Part shown: positions 17,249 to 26,605 of the stretch, piece after piece
Layout of the letters: each line of letters opens with the position of its first letter
How positions within the stretch are numbered: the first letter of the stretch is position 1
Source of the DNA: Thalassobacillus sp. CUG 92003
GTDB lineage: Bacteria > Bacillota > Bacilli > Bacillales > Halobacillaceae
Assembly: GCF_013618635.1 (NCBI RefSeq)
Contig: NZ_JABLSJ010000001.1
Span: 310,001 to 374,000, forward strand
Direction of reading: 5' to 3'
Length of the DNA stretch: 64,000 bases
The notes under the pieces: generated by a model
What the model saw: only the letters and a program-made list of their open reading frames with translations
Database searches by the model: none
Told to the model about the DNA's origin: nothing
Position numbers and translations under genes: made by a program

Positions 17249-19153
17249 ATGAACGAGCGAAGGCGGCAGATGATTCATACGATTTTAGATGGTCGAGAGG
17301 AATTGCGGTTGAAGGAGTTTCAGGATTTATTTTTGGTGAGTGAACGGACGCTTCGTTATGATTTGGAGCATGTGGCGTCTTGGCTTGAGGATTATGGACT
17401 GGAGTTAGTGCATCAGACGGGGCAGGGGGTTTGGAAATTGGCGGAGGTCCCGGAGGCGCCGGTGATGAAGCGGATTTTCCAGGCGTTGAATGCTGATGGG
17501 CGTGCGGTATCTGGTAAAGAGCGTTATTTGTTGATCATTCATGAGCTCGTGATGCATGAAAAGTGGTTGACGCTCCGTGATATTGCGGATGAGATTGAGG
17601 TCAGCAAGGCGACGGTTCTTCAGCATATGGATGATGTGGAACAGTGGCTTGGGATGTTCAAATTGACGCTCGAACGGGGGAACCGGGGATTTGGTATTCA
17701 TGGTTCGGAGCGTAATAAACGTCTGGCGTTGCTCTCGGTGATGGATGCGCTTGAAAGTGTGTGGGAGACGACGAATCCGATGCCGTTTTTGAATTGGGGG
17801 CATCTGTCTATCCGGGATCTTGACGTTTTATCTGAATGGACGGCGAGGTGGAATCATGCGGAGACGTTAGCGCTTCCATCGCTATTTCGGCTTTTGGCCT
17901 TGCAGCTGGAACGGTTTCGAGCAGGGTGTTTGCTTGAGCCTCTTGAATCGATGGAACCTGTCGATCATGCGGGATTCAATGAACTTTGGTCGCATATCGG
18001 GCAACACGATTTATTGGCTGAACTTGCAGCGGATGACGGTGAACAAGCATTTGCCTGGGCTTATCTTCGTGCCATTGAGGGGCTGACATCGTTACAGCCT
18101 GACACGTTACCTGCAGATTTTCAGGCATTTCTTGTGGAGATGGACAACCGGATTGGCTTTCAGGCGGTGCCTGAGCAGGAGCGGCTTGAATTGCTTGAGG
18201 AGTGGGAAAAGCTGAAGTGGATTATTCAAGCGGATATCTATTTTACCCATCCATTAGCGGAAACCATGGAATCGCAATATTCATTTTTACTTTATCATGC
18301 GTGGGAAGCCGTGATGGACCAAATGCCGGAGGGGCATAAACTGAGTGTTCAGCAAATTATTCCGATGGTGATCCGCTTGGCTTCCATTTACGAAACGTCT
18401 TCTCATGAAAATGAACGGTATCAAGTGTGGGTCGTGTGTCCGCGCGGGGTAGCGACAAGTCGGTTGTTGACAGCGACACTGCGGAAACATTTGCCGCAAA
18501 TTCAGGTGAAGCGGACGCTGGCCATGACGGAATTATCGAAAGTCGAGGAGTGGGAGACGCCGGATTTTATCATTTCCACGGTCACGCTTCCGGAGAGCCC
18601 TTATCCTTCTGTAACCGTCAAGCCAATTTTGACACAGGAAGAATTGCAGAAATTACAAAATTTCTTAACCAACTCCGATCACTTGCCCAAGCATCGGAAT
18701 CGGGCGACTTTGCCTTCCTCGGTGCATTCCTTGATCCTTCCCGAAAGGATTGCGGTTTATGAAGGGGGCGAGACGCATACGTTGTCAGACATCATTGAAG
18801 CAGGGGTCGATTTACTGGAACAAGGCGGGCTCATCTCGACGGCGTACAAAACGTCCTTAGTTGACTCGATAATCAATGATGAGCATTTATTTGAAGTCAT
18901 CCCGGGTGTCTTGTTTCCCCACACACGTTCGCCGCATGTGAAAAAACCGGGATTTAGTCTGGTGCAATTAAAAGAACCGCTTCATCATCATGATCGTTAT
19001 TCGCAGGCTGTACTTTTCATGGTGACGCCTGATGACAAGGCTCATCTTCCCCAGCTGCAATATTTGCATCAACTATTAATGGAGCCACAGCAAGCAGAAA
19101 AAATTCGAGACTGGTCATTGCTGCACGAGTCGGGAACGAGGAGGTCAACATGA
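17249..19153 (+). CDS. PRD-type PTS transcriptional regulator with degenerate PRDs
   Basis: A 634-aa regulator of the MtlR/BglG group: N-terminal HTH domains (about 1-160, with SKATVLQHMDDVEQWL), two PRD regions (about 180-390), an EIIB-like domain with Cys in CPRGVATSRLL (about 395-405) and a C-terminal EIIA-like domain (about 510-630, FPHTRSP). It should activate the PTS genes that overlap its 3' end by 4 bp. Compared by eye with the neighbouring paralogue at 24051, its PRDs have lost histidines: IRLAS stands where the paralogue has MHFGG, and AYLRA where it has AHLLS. AAAGGAGGTGATGG precedes ATG 17249. Confidence 0.88.
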   Translation: MNERRRQMIHTILDGREELRLKEFQDLFLVSERTLRYDLEHVASWLEDYGLELVHQTGQGVWKLAEVPEAPVMKRIFQALNADGRAVSGKERYLLIIHELVMHEKWLTLRDIADEIEVSKATVLQHMDDVEQWLGMFKLTLERGNRGFGIHGSERNKRLALLSVMDALESVWETTNPMPFLNWGHLSIRDLDVLSEWTARWNHAETLALPSLFRLLALQLERFRAGCLLEPLESMEPVDHAGFNELWSHIGQHDLLAELAADDGEQAFAWAYLRAIEGLTSLQPDTLPADFQAFLVEMDNRIGFQAVPEQERLELLEEWEKLKWIIQADIYFTHPLAETMESQYSFLLYHAWEAVMDQMPEGHKLSVQQIIPMVIRLASIYETSSHENERYQVWVVCPRGVATSRLLTATLRKHLPQIQVKRTLAMTELSKVEEWETPDFIISTVTLPESPYPSVTVKPILTQEELQKLQNFLTNSDHLPKHRNRATLPSSVHSLILPERIAVYEGGETHTLSDIIEAGVDLLEQGGLISTAYKTSLVDSIINDEHLFEVIPGVLFPHTRSPHVKKPGFSLVQLKEPLHHHDRYSQAVLFMVTPDDKAHLPQLQYLHQLLMEPQQAEKIRDWSLLHESGTRRST

Positions 19154-19605
19154 GTAACGCCATATTTAATGAAGCGTCAGTGCAATGGAAGAGATCGGCA
19201 GAGGATTGGCAAGAAGCCGTTCGAGTGAGTGCCGGCCCTTTGTTGCAACAAGGGAAAATCACAGATGATTACGTTCAAGCCATGATCACCAATATTATTG
19301 AATTAGGTCCTTATATTATTATCGCGCCGGATGTAGCCCTGCCTCATGCTCGACCTGAGCAAGGCGTGAATGAAAAGGGCATTGCCATCACGGTCTTTCA
19401 ACAGCCTGTTCAGTTCGGCGAGCAGAGCGTGCGTATTCTGATTTGTTTAGCTGCTTCCGATAAGGAAACGCATCTAAACTTATTGCAAATCATCTCTTCA
19501 TGGATTGGAGAAGATGGTTTGAGTCAAAGCATGATCGCTACAGAATCACGGGATGAATTGATCCATCTGTTAAAAAACTACTTTATTGAAGGAGAGGAAA
19601 TATAA
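19150..19605 (+). CDS. PTS EIIA component (mannitol/fructose-type domain)
   Basis: A 151-aa EIIA domain protein. The phosphorylated histidine is in LPHARPEQG (about residues 65-73). It receives phosphate from HPr and passes it to the EIIB encoded next. Start and stop overlap the flanking genes (ATGA with the regulator, 1 bp with EIIB), so regulator, EIIA and EIIB are translationally coupled. Confidence 0.9.
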   Translation: MSNAIFNEASVQWKRSAEDWQEAVRVSAGPLLQQGKITDDYVQAMITNIIELGPYIIIAPDVALPHARPEQGVNEKGIAITVFQQPVQFGEQSVRILICLAASDKETHLNLLQIISSWIGEDGLSQSMIATESRDELIHLLKNYFIEGEEI

Positions 19606-19877
19606 TGAAAATACTTGCCGTATGCGGAATGGGCTTTGGGTCCAGCTTAATGTTGAAAATGACGATAGAACGTGTGATTAACAAGCAGGGGATTACCGCG
19701 GACGTGGAATCAGCCGACCTTGGCACAGCTGAAGGAATGGGAGCTGATCTCATTTTGACCAACAATGAATTTGTATCCCAGCTTGAAGGCGGGAAATCAG
19801 TTGTAAAAGCAGTGAAGAATGTGGCCAGCGAGGATGAAGTGGCCGAAGCGATTCAAGCATTTTTAGACGAACAATAA
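19605..19877 (+). CDS. PTS EIIB component, ascorbate (Ula) type
   Basis: A 90-aa EIIB of the lactose/ascorbate fold. The phosphocysteine is Cys7 in VCGMGFGSSLML. It sits between EIIA and the UlaA-like EIIC in the same order as the second cluster and is clearly paralogous to the EIIB at 26602. GAAGGAGAGG before the start gives good initiation. Confidence 0.9.
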   Translation: MKILAVCGMGFGSSLMLKMTIERVINKQGITADVESADLGTAEGMGADLILTNNEFVSQLEGGKSVVKAVKNVASEDEVAEAIQAFLDEQ

Positions 19878-19904
19878 ATAAATTGAGAGAGGAGTGAGGG
19901 AACG

Positions 19905-21170
19905 ATGGGATTTTTTGAATTCTTAATGAATGAGATTTTGAGTTTGCCAGAAGTGCTCGTTGGTTTGATGGTGTTGATTGGATTGCTCCTGCAACGGGCG
20001 CGCGTTGAAAAAGTGTTTTCTGGCACATTGAAAAGCATCATCGGCTTTGTGATTCTCGGGGCAGGTGCCAGTGTTGTCGTCGGGTCCCTGGATTCATTAG
20101 GCGGCATTATCCAGGATCGTTTTGACATCCAGGGGGTCATTCCGAACAACGAAGCGATTGTCGCGTTGGCCCAGCAGACGCTGGGGTCGGAAACGGCCTT
20201 GATTATGGGCTTTGGTTTTGTCGCTAATATTTTATTTGCGCGTTTCACCCCGATGAAGTATATCTTTTTAACAGGTCATCATACTTTTTTCATGGCGGCT
20301 TTGCTATCAGCTGTATTGAGTGCAGCAGGCATGGGCGGTGCCCCGCTCGTTATTTTAGGCTCAGTTATCCTTGGCTTTGTCATGGTGCTGATGCCAGCGA
20401 TTGGACAGCCATTCATGCGGCAAATTACCGAAGGAGATGACATTGCGATCGGTCACTTCGGTACATTCGGTTATGTATCATCAGGTCTTGTCGGTAAGGC
20501 GATTGGAAATAAAGAAAAATCGACAGAATCTATCAAAATTCCACAACAATGGTCATTCTTACGCGATTCATTGATCTCCACAGCATTAACGATGATTGTT
20601 ATGTTTGTGTTCCTTGTCCTCGTAGCCGGACCTAGTGTGGTTTCCGAATACGCTGGTGATCAGAACTACATCATGTTCGGGATCATGCAGGGTATCACAT
20701 TCGCCGCAGGCTTCAGCATCATCATGGCCGGTGTTCGTATGATCTTGACTGAAATCGTACCCGCTTTCCGTGGCATTGCCGAAAAGTTAGTGCCGGGCGC
20801 TAAGCCAGCTTTGGACGTACCCATTATCTACCCTTATGCGCCAACTGCGGTATTGATCGGGTTCCTTGCCAGCTTTGTCGGCGGGTTGATCAGTATGTTC
20901 TTCCTTGGAATTTTCTCACTCGCGTTGATTATCCCCGGTCTTGTGCCTCACTTTTTCACGGGCGCAGGCGCAGGTGTTTTCGGTAATGCGACAGGCGGTA
21001 GAATCGGTGCGGCAGTCGGCGGCTTTACCAACGGGGTCATCATCAGTTTCGTGCCGGCCTTTTTGCTGCCTGTACTTGGCAACCTAGGCTTTGAAAATAC
21101 GACATTTGGTGATTCTGACTTTGGCATCATCGGTATATTGCTCGGCCTTCTTGCTGATTTATTTTCATAA
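19905..21170 (+). CDS. PTS EIIC component, UlaA family
   Basis: A 421-aa polytopic membrane protein of the ascorbate-type EIIC (UlaA/SgaT) family, with about ten hydrophobic segments. Motifs shared with the paralogue at 26909 are the N-terminal LVGLMVLIGLLLQ, RFTPMKYIFLTGHH, VPGAKPALDVP and a C-terminal FGNATGGR. It forms the sugar channel; the substrate is phosphorylated by EIIB during uptake. The Ula enzymes for ascorbate breakdown (UlaD, UlaE, UlaF, UlaG) are not present, so the substrate may be another sugar acid, lactone or pentitol. Confidence 0.92.
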   Translation: MGFFEFLMNEILSLPEVLVGLMVLIGLLLQRARVEKVFSGTLKSIIGFVILGAGASVVVGSLDSLGGIIQDRFDIQGVIPNNEAIVALAQQTLGSETALIMGFGFVANILFARFTPMKYIFLTGHHTFFMAALLSAVLSAAGMGGAPLVILGSVILGFVMVLMPAIGQPFMRQITEGDDIAIGHFGTFGYVSSGLVGKAIGNKEKSTESIKIPQQWSFLRDSLISTALTMIVMFVFLVLVAGPSVVSEYAGDQNYIMFGIMQGITFAAGFSIIMAGVRMILTEIVPAFRGIAEKLVPGAKPALDVPIIYPYAPTAVLIGFLASFVGGLISMFFLGIFSLALIIPGLVPHFFTGAGAGVFGNATGGRIGAAVGGFTNGVIISFVPAFLLPVLGNLGFENTTFGDSDFGIIGILLGLLADLFS

Positions 21171-21189
21171 ATAAAAGGAGCTGACTGAC

Positions 21190-22017
21190 ATGGACCAACT
21201 CATCATGCACGCAGCAGGTATCAGAAAAGGCGTTATTGAAACCGTTTACCAGCAAAAACAAGGACATGTCGGGGGCCCCTTGTCAGCGGCAGACATTCTT
21301 TCCGTGCTTTATTTTGACATTATGACGATTAAACCTGAGGACCCTGACTGGCCGGAACGCGATCGGTTTGTTTTATCGAAAGGCCACTCTGCCATTGGAC
21401 TGTATGTCACGCTTGCTTTGCGCGGTTATTTTCCTTACGCCGAACTGGCGACATTCGATGCGCTGCATTCAAGGCTCCAAGCCCACCCTGATATGACGAA
21501 GCTTCCCGGTCTGGATATGTCCACCGGGTCGCTCGGTCAAGGGATTTCGTCCGGCGTTGGTATGGCATTAGCGGCCAAACGGCAAAACAAAGCGTATAAG
21601 ACGTATGTATTGTTGGGAGATGGTGAAAGCCAGGAAGGTCAAGTGTGGGAAGCTGCCCGCGTTGCCGAGCGCTACCAGCTTGGTAATCTAGTTGTCATCG
21701 TTGATGCTAACAATCTCCAACAATACGGATGGCAGTCGGACGATAAAAACGGCCGGGACACACCGGATTCAAATCACGGGGCCAAATGGAAAGCATTCGG
21801 CTGGAATGTGAGCGAAGTCGACGGCCACGATATTTCGGCGCTTAAGGAAACGCTGCAGCATATCACCTCTGCCCCTGATGGAAAACCGAAAGCGGTGATT
21901 GCTCATACGGTTAAAGGGAAAGGGGTCAGTTTTATGGAAGGTAATTTCAAATGGCATTCAAACGTGCCGACAGATGAGGAATTCGAACATGCCATGTCAG
22001 AATTGGAGGAGGTGTGA
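21190..22017 (+). CDS. Transketolase, N-terminal (ThDP-binding) subunit
   Basis: A 275-aa protein covering the first domain of transketolase. SKGHSAIGLY (about 64-73) and the ThDP motif LGDGESQEGQVWE (about 143-155) to IVDANNLQ are visible. It works with the next gene as a split transketolase (two-carbon transfer between ketose and aldose phosphates). It lies 20 bp after the EIIC, so the imported sugar phosphate probably enters the pentose phosphate pathway. A normal full-length tkt is expected elsewhere. Confidence 0.92.
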   Translation: MDQLIMHAAGIRKGVIETVYQQKQGHVGGPLSAADILSVLYFDIMTIKPEDPDWPERDRFVLSKGHSAIGLYVTLALRGYFPYAELATFDALHSRLQAHPDMTKLPGLDMSTGSLGQGISSGVGMALAAKRQNKAYKTYVLLGDGESQEGQVWEAARVAERYQLGNLVVIVDANNLQQYGWQSDDKNGRDTPDSNHGAKWKAFGWNVSEVDGHDISALKETLQHITSAPDGKPKAVIAHTVKGKGVSFMEGNFKWHSNVPTDEEFEHAMSELEEV

Positions 22018-22020
22018 ACC

Positions 22021-22977
22021 ATGGGAACAACTGCATCTAAAAGCATGCGCAATGTCTTTGGCGAAACGCTGACAGAATTGACACAACAGGATGCACGGAC
22101 AGTCGCTTTAGATGGGGACCTGGGCAACTCGACGCGTCTCGCGTTTGTAGAAAAAGAGAACCCATCCGCATTTCTGCAAATGGGTATTGCTGAGCAGAAT
22201 ATGGTGGGGGTCGCTGCTGGTTTAGCTTCCTGCGGCCAAATTCCCTGGGTGTGTAGCTTTGGCGCGTTCATTTCCCGGCGGGCTTATGATCAAATCGTCG
22301 TTAGTGTCGATCAGCCGTCCCTGAATGTGAAACTGGTCGGGTCCTATAGCGGCTTATTGACAAGCAACACCGGCAAAACCCATCATTCGTTCGAAGATAT
22401 CGCCATGATGACACTGCTCCCGAACATGGTGGTGCTGTCGCCAGGGGATGCGTTGGAAGCGCGTCAGGCGATGGAAGCAATGCAGCGTTATGACGGGCCC
22501 GTCTATTTGCGTCTATCACGGGATGAAACGCTTGACATTTTACCAGGCTCAGACCGCAAATTTGCAATCGGAAAAAGTTATCAGCTTGCGAGCGGGCAGA
22601 ATGTCGCCTGCCTCTCGACAGGTGCGATGACGCCGAGGGTATATGAGGCCGTTCAGAATTTACAAGAGGAAGGGGTTCATGTCACGCATCTTCATTTTCC
22701 AACGATTAAACCGTTGGATGAACAGGCCATTGTGGCAGCTGCCCGGCAACACGACCACCTGATTACGATCGAAGAGCACTTTGTAGCCCATGGATTTGGC
22801 GGGATGGTCAGTCGTGTCACCAGCCGTGATGAGCCCGTCCGCATGACGCGAATCGGAATCGAGGATGCGTACAGTCAGTGTGGCAAAGACCCCGAATTGC
22901 TGGACGAGCATGGCTTGAGTTCTGACGCCTTGACCGAACGCCTACGTACCATTTATGAACAGGTGAGTTCCTCATGA
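22021..22977 (+). CDS. Transketolase, C-terminal subunit
   Basis: A 318-aa protein covering the pyrimidine-binding and C-terminal domains of transketolase. The catalytic Glu is in MGIAEQNMVGVAAGLA (about 57-72), followed by SFGAFISRRAYDQI and GKTHHSFEDIAMM. It is separated from the N-terminal half by 3 bp with AGGAGGTG as binding site, and it overlaps the HAD phosphatase gene by 4 bp. Confidence 0.92.
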   Translation: MGTTASKSMRNVFGETLTELTQQDARTVALDGDLGNSTRLAFVEKENPSAFLQMGIAEQNMVGVAAGLASCGQIPWVCSFGAFISRRAYDQIVVSVDQPSLNVKLVGSYSGLLTSNTGKTHHSFEDIAMMTLLPNMVVLSPGDALEARQAMEAMQRYDGPVYLRLSRDETLDILPGSDRKFAIGKSYQLASGQNVACLSTGAMTPRVYEAVQNLQEEGVHVTHLHFPTIKPLDEQAIVAAARQHDHLITIEEHFVAHGFGGMVSRVTSRDEPVRMTRIGIEDAYSQCGKDPELLDEHGLSSDALTERLRTIYEQVSSS

Positions 22978-23819
22978 TCAAAGCCATTGCACTGGATATG
23001 GACGGCACCCTGCTTAACGAGCATCATGACGTCACCCCAAAGCTGGAAACCTATCTGCATACGCTTCACCAACGAGGCATGAAGATTTTCCTGGCGACGG
23101 GTCGTTCCTTGAATGAAATCGACAGCGTACTCCCTCATGGACTCCCAATCGATGGCATGGTCGGCGCAAACGGCATGATCGTGCACGCTGAACGAAATGA
23201 AATTGTCGTCCAATCCGTACCAGGTACGCTCGTGAAAAAGCTCGTTCAGCAAGCACGGGATGTGGGCTTGTACTATGAAATCCATCCCCTGACCGAAAGC
23301 AGGTACGCCCTGGCGGAGGACTTGGAACGGCTGAAGTATGAGGTGGAAGAGCCGCGCGCTGCCACCGTTATGGATCACGAGTGGAAATCACGCATTGAAG
23401 CGTTCCGTTCGAAAATCGCCTGGAAAGATGGTGTCGATGAGCAGCAATCGATTATCAAGCTTTATTTTTTCAGCAAAGACCAGGATCGTATCACGCATTG
23501 GATTGAGACGCTGCAAGCGTGGCAACAAGAGGTCGATTTTACCATCTCCTCCTCGTCAGACCACAATGTTGAAGTCATGGCACCCGGCGTAAATAAAGCG
23601 ACAGGCATCCAGCACTTGCTTGACTATTTTGACGTGGATCGGGACGAGCTTCTGGCTGTAGGTGATGGGGAAAATGATATGCCATTATTGGATATGGCTG
23701 CTGAAGCTGTCGTTATGAAAAACAGTTCGGATACGGTGAAGGAAGCTTATGATGTCGTGACGCCTTATTCTCATGCGGAAGACGGTCTTTATAAATATTT
23801 GCAGGCTCGATTTGAGTAG
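22974..23819 (+). CDS. Cof-type HAD phosphatase
   Basis: A 281-aa HAD-superfamily hydrolase of the Cof/YbiV subfamily. Motif I is ALDMDGTLL (about 5-13, nucleophile first Asp), motif II is FLATGRS and motif IV is VGDGENDMPLLDMA (about 222-235). Such enzymes dephosphorylate sugar phosphates. Being coupled to the split transketolase and PTS, it may relieve sugar-phosphate stress or remove a dead-end phosphate; this is inference. A terminator follows. Confidence 0.88.
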   Translation: MIKAIALDMDGTLLNEHHDVTPKLETYLHTLHQRGMKIFLATGRSLNEIDSVLPHGLPIDGMVGANGMIVHAERNEIVVQSVPGTLVKKLVQQARDVGLYYEIHPLTESRYALAEDLERLKYEVEEPRAATVMDHEWKSRIEAFRSKIAWKDGVDEQQSIIKLYFFSKDQDRITHWIETLQAWQQEVDFTISSSSDHNVEVMAPGVNKATGIQHLLDYFDVDRDELLAVGDGENDMPLLDMAAEAVVMKNSSDTVKEAYDVVTPYSHAEDGLYKYLQARFE

Positions 23820-23855
23820 ATAAATCCCTCCACGGAGGGATTTATTTCGTTTTGT
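23820..23855 (+). terminator. Intrinsic terminator of the first PTS cluster
   Basis: A 12-bp perfect stem, ATAAATCCCTCC (23820-23831) / GGAGGGATTTAT (23834-23845), followed by T-rich sequence. Confidence 0.75.
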
Positions 23856-23950
23856 GGTGTGGTTTTTCAGAGATGTGTTTACTGTCTTTTTTCGTACGTA
23901 CTTCCTACATACATAAAGAAAATACGTTAAAATACCCAATTTTTGCACAA

Positions 23951-23990
23951 CTTAAGTGAAAAGATTTGGTCTTCTTAAGACAAAAGTCAT
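23951..23990 (+). promoter_or_regulatory. 23-bp direct repeat, candidate activator site
   Basis: CTTAAG followed two bases later by AAAAG occurs at 23951 and again 23 bp on at 23974. The second half overlaps the likely -35 region of the second PTS cluster. About two helical turns of spacing suits an activator such as the PRD regulator itself. Function is inferred. Confidence 0.4.
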
Positions 23991-24005
23991 CTTTTATGCT
24001 GTAAT
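23977..24005 (+). promoter_or_regulatory. Probable promoter of the second PTS cluster
   Basis: A poor -35 AAGACA (23977-23982), 17-bp spacer and an extended -10 (TGC then TGTAAT at 24000-24005). A weak -35 with direct repeats over it is what an activated promoter looks like. Confidence 0.45.
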
Positions 24006-24050
24006 TAAGCAATTGCTTTAGAGGAATGGTTCGAAAATGGAGGAGTTAGC

Positions 24051-26147
24051 ATGCCATTAGGGCAACGTAGCACGGCCGTGCTTCAGTATTTACTGCAAAA
24101 TACTTCTTATTCAACGGTAACGCAATTAGCTGAACACTTGAACGTGAGCAACAGGACCTTGTACAACGATTTGTCAGCGATTAACGATTGGTTGAGCGAA
24201 CAAGGTTTCCAACAGCTGCAACAATCTACAGGTCGAGGAGTAAAGGTTCATAACGATGATCGCGAAACGTTGAAACGTGAGTTGCGCGACACTTATGAAA
24301 GTGATTATGTGTATGCGCATGAAGAGCGTGTCTTGATTATTTTCCTGTTTTTAAGCGCTCATCCCTATGAAAGATTCACGGTCAATCGATTTTGTGATGG
24401 GTTCAATGTAAGCCGGAATACAACATTGGATGATATTAAAGCTTTAAAAGCGTTGTTGAGTGACTATCAGTTAAGTTTGCATTTTAATCAAGCAGACGGC
24501 TATTTAATTAAAGGTGCAGAAAAAGAAAAAAGACGGGCCATGGTTTCCTTTATCAATAAATTCAATCAGGAAACGGCTCATGTGCATTGGAATGATCAAT
24601 CGCATTTCCACCACACGTTTTCACCTATTCGTGAGGAGGAGTGGGATTGGCTGACTCAACAATTAATCGATTTGGAGACGAATATTGGGATCGAATTTAC
24701 CGATGAGCTTCTGTATAGTCTGATCACACGTTTTTCATTTTTTATACGTCGTTTGCAATTAGGATGTACTGTGAAAATGGAACCTGTCGAACACGAAGTG
24801 ATGAAAGGGACAGCGGAATACGAAGGCATTGCTGATTTTTTCGAAGCGGTAAAGGCATACTTTGCGTTTGAACATGCTCAGGAAGACGAGACCGTTTTCT
24901 TTGCTGCTCATTTATTAAGCGCCAGGGTGAACCATCTTGACATCCCGTCTTGGGGAGAAAAAGAATCCCAGCAATTAAAGCACGTTATTTATAAGATGAT
25001 AGAAGAATTTGAGCAGTTGGCTCTAATTGAAATTAAAGACTATGAAAATCTAGCGAATAATATGTTGATTCATTTAAAACCTGCCTATTTCAGAATGGTT
25101 TATAACATTGAAGTGGATAACCAGCTTGTGACAAAAATTCGCGAAAATTATCCGGAAATTTTCAATTTGACGCGGCAAGTCGTTTTTCATTTTGAACGCT
25201 TGGTCGGGAAAAAAATTTCGCTTGATGAAGTGGCTTATATCGCCATGCATTTTGGCGGCTGGCTCCGAAAAGAGGGAATTGATCCCGATCAGCGGCGCTC
25301 TTTAGCCATCGTGTGTCCGAGTGGAATAGGAACGTCAAGGTTAATGGAGAATCAGTTGCAAGGCTTACTAACCGGAGTTGATATCGAAGGTGTTTATTCC
25401 TTGCGTGAGTACAAACGTTCTAAGATCAATGCGGATGTCATTGTTTCGACCATTCCATTGCCAGAGCGGGGCGTTCCGGTTATTGTGGCTCCTCCCATTT
25501 TAAGTGATCAAGAAAAAGTTCGGATTATTAAAGAAGTGAATCAGTTATTTCAGTCGACGATTCACGAGCAGCATGTTTTCCCCGAGATGCTAGACGTCAT
25601 CAAGCGACATGCAACGGTTCATGATGAAGCCGCCTTGAAACGTGATTTAAAACAAATGGCCATTCCCGAGCCAAAAGAACTCAGCTCGGGTGGATCATCG
25701 TCGTTATCGGATATTTTACCGCTTTCCCGAACAGACATTATAGAACGTGTTCCTGATTGGCAATCGGCTGTAGAACATGCTTCGCAGGGGTTAATTCGCG
25801 ATGGCATTGTAACGAGCCACTATGTACAATCCATGATTCAGTTAATTGAAGAAAAAGGGCCGTATGTCGTTATTTCGCCCGAAGTTGCCATCCCTCATGC
25901 GAAAAGTGAAGATGGGGTGCTCGGGCTAGGGATTAGTCTGTTGCTCCTTCGTCATTCAGTCAATTTAAAAGGAAAAAATGTTAAATTGTTCATTGTTTTA
26001 GCAACGCCCGATGAACAAAGTCATTTGAAGCCCTTAACCCAATTGACAGAAATGATGTCGGATCAGGCGGCCAAAACAGAAATCCTCCAGCAGGATGACA
26101 GAGAGCGACTGCATCACTTTATCGAGACATATTTTTCAGAAGAATAG
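24051..26147 (+). CDS. PRD-type PTS regulator with C-terminal EIIA domain
   Basis: A 698-aa MtlR/LicR-like activator. It contains two N-terminal HTH domains (LAEHLNVSNRTLYNDLSAI at about 25-43, then FNVSRNTTLDDI), PRD1 and PRD2 (about 180-410, with conserved His in AAHLL, IHLKPAYFR and AMHFGG), an EIIB-like domain with CPSGIGTSRLM (about 423-433) and a C-terminal EIIA domain with His in IPHAKSEDGV (about 619-628). Phosphorylation by PTS proteins should set its activity on the genes downstream. It is intact compared with the degenerate regulator at 17249. ATG 24051 follows GGAGG. Confidence 0.92.
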   Translation: MPLGQRSTAVLQYLLQNTSYSTVTQLAEHLNVSNRTLYNDLSAINDWLSEQGFQQLQQSTGRGVKVHNDDRETLKRELRDTYESDYVYAHEERVLIIFLFLSAHPYERFTVNRFCDGFNVSRNTTLDDIKALKALLSDYQLSLHFNQADGYLIKGAEKEKRRAMVSFINKFNQETAHVHWNDQSHFHHTFSPIREEEWDWLTQQLIDLETNIGIEFTDELLYSLITRFSFFIRRLQLGCTVKMEPVEHEVMKGTAEYEGIADFFEAVKAYFAFEHAQEDETVFFAAHLLSARVNHLDIPSWGEKESQQLKHVIYKMIEEFEQLALIEIKDYENLANNMLIHLKPAYFRMVYNIEVDNQLVTKIRENYPEIFNLTRQVVFHFERLVGKKISLDEVAYIAMHFGGWLRKEGIDPDQRRSLAIVCPSGIGTSRLMENQLQGLLTGVDIEGVYSLREYKRSKINADVIVSTIPLPERGVPVIVAPPILSDQEKVRIIKEVNQLFQSTIHEQHVFPEMLDVIKRHATVHDEAALKRDLKQMAIPEPKELSSGGSSSLSDILPLSRTDIIERVPDWQSAVEHASQGLIRDGIVTSHYVQSMIQLIEEKGPYVVISPEVAIPHAKSEDGVLGLGISLLLLRHSVNLKGKNVKLFIVLATPDEQSHLKPLTQLTEMMSDQAAKTEILQQDDRERLHHFIETYFSEE

Positions 26148-26158
26148 GTGGTTAGGTT

Positions 26159-26605
26159 ATGAAGTTCTTAGATGATTCCCTCCTGAAATTTGATCAAGAA
26201 GTAGCTACACCAGAAGATGCTATCCGTCTTGCAGGAGGCGTTTTATTAGAAGAAGGGACTATTGACAGGCAATATATTGAGGCGATGATCCAGGCTTATC
26301 ATGAAAATGGGCCGTATTTCGTATTAGCACCCGCGATTGCGATACCACATGCTCGGCCCGAAGATGGGGTCCATGAAGCATCGGTTTCTTGTATCCATTT
26401 AAAAGAACCCGTGAGCTTTGGCCATCAGTCCAATGATCCCGTGAAGCTCATATTTGGACTCGGAGCAGCCTCTAGCCAAGAGCATGTGGAACTACTGCGC
26501 AAGCTGACAAGGGTGTTAAATAATCAGGAATACGTCAAACGAATGGAACAAGCTAGCTCGTTTGAAGAGTTCTCAAAAATATTTAGGGAGAGTGACATAA
26601 CATGA
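26159..26605 (+). CDS. PTS EIIA component (second cluster)
   Basis: A 148-aa EIIA with phosphohistidine in IPHARPEDGV (about residues 62-71), paralogous to the EIIA at 19150. It lies 11 bp after the regulator and overlaps the EIIB gene by 4 bp. The regulator carries its own EIIA domain as well, so this free EIIA is the transport component and the fused one is likely regulatory. Confidence 0.9.
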   Translation: MKFLDDSLLKFDQEVATPEDAIRLAGGVLLEEGTIDRQYIEAMIQAYHENGPYFVLAPAIAIPHARPEDGVHEASVSCIHLKEPVSFGHQSNDPVKLIFGLGAASSQEHVELLRKLTRVLNNQEYVKRMEQASSFEEFSKIFRESDIT

